Positions 6,870-10,255 of a stretch of 10,255 bases of DNA are shown piece after piece. Each line of letters begins with the position of its first letter. Position 1 is the stretch's first letter. A program made the position numbers and the translations under genes. The notes below the pieces were generated by a model. It had not been told where the DNA came from. It saw nothing but the letters and a program-made list of their open reading frames with translations, and searched no databases. Source of the DNA: Acidobacteriota bacterium (GTDB lineage: Bacteria; Acidobacteriota; Vicinamibacteria; Vicinamibacterales; UBA2999); assembly GCA_947478985.1 (NCBI GenBank), contig CANJYC010000048.1, positions 1 to 10,255 of the forward strand. Reading direction: 5' to 3'.

Positions 6870-7969
6870 TGGCGCGGAAACTTAAATCGGACCGGATTCT
6901 CTTCACCGCCACCCTGCTGCTGGTCTGCGTCAGCATCGTGATGGTGTACAGCGCCTCGGCCCTGGTGGCCCTCGAACGGTTCCAGCAGTCGAACCTGTTC
7001 CTGACCAAGCAGGCGATGTGGGCGGTGCTCGGGTTGGCGGTGCTCGCCATCGCGATGCGCGTCGACTACCGCACCTACAAGAACGACGCCTTCATCTGGG
7101 CGGTGCTCGGGCTGGTCGGGCTGATGCTCGTCGGCGTGCTCTTCAGCTCACCCATCAACGGCACGCGGCGCTGGTTCAGCGTCGGGGGGCTCGGCATCCA
7201 GCCGTCGGAGCTCGCGAAGCTGTCGTGCGTGTTCTTCACGGCGCTCATCCTCGAACGGCGCATGCATCGGATTGACGAACTCACCTACTCACTGCTCCCG
7301 ATCGGGCTGGTGGTCGGCGTGCTCGTCGGGCTGATTCTGCTGCAGCCGGACTTCGGCACCTCGATGTCGCTTGTCCTGATTGTGTCGGTGATGGTCTTCG
7401 CCGCGGGACTCCACTACAAGTACTGGATCGGTACCGCGCTCTGCCTGCTGCCGGCGATCTATATGGTCCTCGTCAGCGCCGACTACCGGCGCCGGCGCCT
7501 GCTCGCGTTCTGGAACCCCTGGGCCGATCCACTCGGCGACGGGTTCCAGATCATTCAGTCGCTCATTGCGGTCGGGACCGGTGGCGTCTTCGGCCGCGGG
7601 CTCATGGCCGGCGTGCAGAAGCTGTTCTACCTGCCGGAGCCGCACACCGACTTCATCTACGCCGTCATCGGCGAGGAACTCGGGCTCGTCGGCTCCACGT
7701 GTGTGCTGGCCTGCTTTGTGGTCATCGCCTGGCGCGGCCTCCGCATCGCGATGCGGGCTGAGGACACCTTCGGCTCGTTCGTGGCGCTCGGGCTCACGAC
7801 GATGATTTCGGTGCAGGCGTTCGTCAACATGAGCGTCGTGCTCGGGCTGATGCCGACGAAGGGGATTCCGCTGCCCCTCGTCAGTGCCGGCGGCTCGTCA
7901 CTGCTCATCAGCCTGCTGGGTATGGGCGTGCTGCTGAACATTTCGCAGCATGAAACGTCGGATGCGTAG
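6869..7969 (+). CDS. ftsW: Septal peptidoglycan glycosyltransferase FtsW (SEDS family)
   Basis: Integral membrane SEDS protein that polymerises lipid II into glycan strands at the septum with FtsI as its partner. The 366 aa are strongly hydrophobic and fit the family's usual ten membrane segments. Family signatures are INGTRRWF (96-103), QPSELAKL (111-118), QPDFGTS (159-165), PEPHTDFIYAVIGEELG (256-272) with the conserved Asp261 thought to be essential for polymerase activity, and PTKGIPLPLVSAGGSSL (329-345). The context inside dcw argues for FtsW rather than RodA. The chosen ATG gives the characteristic short basic N-terminus MARKLKSDR before the first membrane helix. The Shine-Dalgarno is weak (GGGCGG at 6854-6859). 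It is the only gene here separated from its upstream neighbour by a long gap, which may hold its own expression control. murG follows after 3 bases. Confidence 0.97.
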   Translation: MARKLKSDRILFTATLLLVCVSIVMVYSASALVALERFQQSNLFLTKQAMWAVLGLAVLAIAMRVDYRTYKNDAFIWAVLGLVGLMLVGVLFSSPINGTRRWFSVGGLGIQPSELAKLSCVFFTALILERRMHRIDELTYSLLPIGLVVGVLVGLILLQPDFGTSMSLVLIVSVMVFAAGLHYKYWIGTALCLLPAIYMVLVSADYRRRRLLAFWNPWADPLGDGFQIIQSLIAVGTGGVFGRGLMAGVQKLFYLPEPHTDFIYAVIGEELGLVGSTCVLACFVVIAWRGLRIAMRAEDTFGSFVALGLTTMISVQAFVNMSVVLGLMPTKGIPLPLVSAGGSSLLISLLGMGVLLNISQHETSDA

Positions 7970-7972
7970 CGC

Positions 7973-9046
7973 ATGGCGATCGCAGTGCTGATCGCCGGCG
8001 GCGGAACGGGCGGACACCTGTACCCGGGCATTGCCGTTGCCCGGGAACTGGTGGCGCGCGTGCCGGATGCACGAGTGACATTCGTCGGCACGGCAGCCGG
8101 CATCGAAGCGCGGGTCATCCCGCGGGAAGGGTTTGAGCTGGAACTGATCCGGAGCGCCGGGCTGAAGGGCAAGTCGCTGCCGTCACTGGCGCGCGGCCTC
8201 AGCCTGTTGCCGTTGAGCGCCGCTGATGCGTGGCAGGTGATCACACGGCGACGGCCGTCGATCGTCGTCGGCGTCGGCGGCTACAGTTCCGGTCCGGTGG
8301 TCATGCTCGCCGCGGCGCGGGGTGTCCCGACGCTGCTGATGGAACAGAACGCGGTGCCGGGGCTGACCAACCGGCTGCTGGCGCAGGTGGTGAACGCGGC
8401 GGCGGTGACCTACGACGAGGCGATGCGGTTCTTTGGATCAAAGGCGTTCGTATCGGGCAACCCGGTGCGGCCGGAATTCTTCCGAGGGGGGGCAACGCAT
8501 GACCAACACCAGGTTCGGGTCCTAGTCTTTGGCGGCTCTCAGGGCGCGCACGCGATCAACGTGGCCATGGTGGAAGCGGCGCCGCGGCTGGCATCCGCCG
8601 CAGCACGACTGGCAATCACGCACCAGACAGGCGAGCGCGACCTGGAGATGGTGCGCGACGGCTACCGCCGGGCCGGGCTCGAAGCCCGCGTCGAGCCGTT
8701 TCTCTACACCATGGATCGGGAGATGACAGCGGCCGACATCGTCGTCTCGCGCGCAGGCGCGACGACGCTGGCCGAGCTGACGGCGGCGGGACGTCCTTCG
8801 ATTCTCGTGCCGCTGCCGACCGCGACCGATGACCACCAGCGCAAAAACGCCGATGCGCTGGTGCGGCAGGGTGCCGCGTCGATGGTGGAACAACGGGAAT
8901 TGACAGGCGAGAGGCTGGCCGCGGAGATCGTCGCGCTCGCGGGGAATACGGAACGGCGGCACGCGATGGGCGAGGCCGCGCGCCGGCTCGCACGGCCTGA
9001 CGCCGCACAGGTGATCGTCGACAGGATCCTCGCCATTGCTCGGTAA
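7973..9046 (+). CDS. murG: UDP-GlcNAc:lipid I N-acetylglucosaminyltransferase (MurG)
   Basis: GT-B fold glycosyltransferase on the cytoplasmic face of the membrane; it adds GlcNAc to lipid I to form lipid II. The length of 357 aa is standard. Motifs are the N-terminal glycine-rich loop GGGTGGHLYPG (9-19), GVGGYSSGP (100-108), EQNAVPGLTNR (124-134), GNPVR (162-166), the second glycine-rich loop FGGSQGAHAIN (186-196), SRAGATTLAEL (259-269) and the UDP-GlcNAc-binding stretch LPTATDDHQRKNA (281-293). The ATG at 7973 lies three bases after the ftsW stop and just before the conserved first beta strand, so the start is well supported although the Shine-Dalgarno is weak. The last 11 bases overlap murC in a different frame. 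Confidence 0.98.
   Translation: MAIAVLIAGGGTGGHLYPGIAVARELVARVPDARVTFVGTAAGIEARVIPREGFELELIRSAGLKGKSLPSLARGLSLLPLSAADAWQVITRRRPSIVVGVGGYSSGPVVMLAAARGVPTLLMEQNAVPGLTNRLLAQVVNAAAVTYDEAMRFFGSKAFVSGNPVRPEFFRGGATHDQHQVRVLVFGGSQGAHAINVAMVEAAPRLASAAARLAITHQTGERDLEMVRDGYRRAGLEARVEPFLYTMDREMTAADIVVSRAGATTLAELTAAGRPSILVPLPTATDDHQRKNADALVRQGAASMVEQRELTGERLAAEIVALAGNTERRHAMGEAARRLARPDAAQVIVDRILAIAR
9023..9026 (+). promoter_or_regulatory. Ribosome binding site of murC
   Basis: AGGA lies inside the end of murG, nine bases before the TTG at 9036. It supports that TTG as the murC start, since the frame has no ATG or GTG between its upstream stop (TGA at 9012-9014) and the conserved HFVGIGG motif. Confidence 0.5.
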
Positions 9047-10255
9047 GACCAGGCGGATCCACTTCGTCGGGATTGGCGGCATCGGCATGAGCGGCATCGC
9101 CGAGCTGCTCGCTAATCTCGGCTACGCGGTGAGCGGATCCGACGCGAAGCGCAGCGAGGTGACCGAGCGCCTCGCGAAGAAGCTGGGTGTGACGGTGTAC
9201 GTCGGGCACGCGGCATCGCATCTGGGCGATGCCGACGTCGTCGTGGTGTCATCGGCGGTGAAGCCGACGAACCCGGAGGTCGTCGAGGCGCATCGCCGCG
9301 ACATCCCGGTCATCCCGCGGGCGGAGATGCTGGCCGAGCTGATGCGGCTGCGCTTCTCGATTGCGGTGGCCGGCTCGCACGGCAAGACGACGACGACGTC
9401 GATGATCGCGCTGGTGCTGGAACGCGCCGGTCTCGATCCGACGGCGGTAATTGGCGGCCGCCTCCGCGTGTTCGGCAGCAACGCGAGGCTGGGCAGCGGC
9501 AAGTACATGGTGGCGGAAGCGGATGAAAGCGATCGGTCGTTCCTCATGCTGTGGCCGACGATTGCCGTCATCACGAACATTGATCACGAGCACATGGAGA
9601 GTTACGGGAGCTTCGACCACTTGCAGCAGGCTTTTACCGAGTTCGCCAACAAGGTGCCGTTCTACGGCGGCGTCGTCGCGTGTGCCGACGACCCGCAGCT
9701 CGTGCCGGTGCTGCCGCGCGTGCGGCGCCGTCTGACGACCTATGGTCTTGAGAACGCGGACGCGCATGTCGTCGGCACGAACATCGAGCTTGGCAGCTTC
9801 GGTGCGCGCTGCTCGGTGCTGCGCCGACGGGGTGACAACACCGTCCGGCTCGGCGTGCTCGAACTCGGTGTGCCCGGCCGTCACAACCTGCAGAACGCGC
9901 TGGCGGCCATCGCCACGGCCGAAAGCCTCGGCGTCGAATTCGCGCAGGTTGCCGCTGCGCTCAAGGACTTCCAGGGCGCCGAACGCCGGTTTGAGCGGCA
10001 TGGCGAGCCCGGCGGTGTGCTTGTCGTGGACGACTACGGACACCACCCGACCGAGATTGCCGCAGTGCTCGCGGCCGCGCGCGCCACGCTCGGCCGGCGC
10101 ATCGTGGTGGCTTTCCAGCCGCACCGCTATTCTCGGACCGAGAGCCAGCTGCAGGCGTTCGGTCCCTCGTTGAAGGATGCCGACGAGATCGTGCTGACCG
10201 ACATCTACGCGGCCGGTGAGGAGCCGATCGCCGGGATCACGGTCGACGTGCTGGC
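9036..10255 (+). CDS. murC: UDP-MurNAc:L-alanine ligase (MurC), 3' end missing
   Basis: Cytoplasmic ligase that adds L-Ala to UDP-MurNAc, the first amino acid of the stem peptide. About 406 codons are present; the full family length is usually 450-490, so part of the C-terminal domain lies beyond the window. Motifs seen are HFVGIGGIGMSG (9-20, UDP-binding), the P-loop GSHGKTT (113-119), EADESDRSFL (161-170), ITNIDHEHMESYG, GRHNLQNALAA, the AERRFE segment with the invariant Arg, DDYGHHPTE (332-340) and FQPHRYSRT near the end. The frame is closed by TGA at 9012-9014. The only reasonable start codon before the nucleotide-binding motif is TTG at 9036, giving an N-terminus of MLGKTRRIHFVG, with AGGA nine bases upstream. 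The start lies inside the last codons of murG. In the canonical order ftsQ, ftsA and ftsZ would follow downstream, which cannot be checked here. Confidence 0.95.
   Translation, partial: MLGKTRRIHFVGIGGIGMSGIAELLANLGYAVSGSDAKRSEVTERLAKKLGVTVYVGHAASHLGDADVVVVSSAVKPTNPEVVEAHRRDIPVIPRAEMLAELMRLRFSIAVAGSHGKTTTTSMIALVLERAGLDPTAVIGGRLRVFGSNARLGSGKYMVAEADESDRSFLMLWPTIAVITNIDHEHMESYGSFDHLQQAFTEFANKVPFYGGVVACADDPQLVPVLPRVRRRLTTYGLENADAHVVGTNIELGSFGARCSVLRRRGDNTVRLGVLELGVPGRHNLQNALAAIATAESLGVEFAQVAAALKDFQGAERRFERHGEPGGVLVVDDYGHHPTEIAAVLAAARATLGRRIVVAFQPHRYSRTESQLQAFGPSLKDADEIVLTDIYAAGEEPIAGITVDVL

Noticed and set aside
7019..7111. A 15-base direct repeat (7019-7033 and 7097-7111) within ftsW
   Set aside because: The copies are 78 bases apart and in frame, both coding for WAVLG in membrane helices. 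Similar helix composition and biased codon use explain it; there is no other sign of a duplication.
1..10255. CRISPR arrays, tRNA or rRNA genes, transposases, phage or defence genes
   Set aside because: Nearly all bases belong to dcw genes in overlapping or near-overlapping order; nothing matching these types was seen in the one gap or elsewhere.

Overview
The window is a stretch of a division and cell wall (dcw) cluster. Eight genes all lie on the + strand: ftsI (3' part) - murE - murF - mraY - murD - ftsW - murG - murC (5' part). Base composition is high in GC throughout, with strong G/C preference at third codon positions. MurE carries the DNPR motif of meso-diaminopimelate-adding enzymes, and FtsI ends in a PASTA domain. 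Together with the gene order, this suggests a high-GC, DAP-type bacterium. My impression from protein style is Acidobacteriota, Vicinamibacteria-like, but that is an inference without a database search.

Layout: bases 1-6646 hold five tightly packed genes. ftsI/murE share ATGA, murE/murF share GTGA, murF/mraY share TGATG, and murD starts 4 bases after mraY stops. Then comes the only real gap, 6647-6868 (222 bases). It contains a 30-base, 27/30-matching inverted repeat (6649-6678 with 6750-6779), an inner hairpin, and a second independent hairpin at 6783-6806. Bases 6869-10255 hold ftsW, murG (3 bases later) and murC. murC begins at a TTG inside the end of murG and runs off the window.

How the genes work together: MurC, MurD, MurE and MurF add L-Ala, D-Glu, (by motif) meso-DAP and D-Ala-D-Ala in turn to UDP-MurNAc in the cytoplasm. 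MraY moves the product to undecaprenyl phosphate to make lipid I, and MurG adds GlcNAc to make lipid II. FtsW (glycan polymerase) and FtsI (transpeptidase) then use lipid II for septal wall synthesis.

This is a conserved housekeeping region and I see no new multi-gene system. The points most worth a second look are two substitutions in MurD at positions regarded as invariant across Mur ligases (Asn to Met at 282, Arg to Val at 316), the palindromic element between murD and ftsW, and the TTG start of murC.
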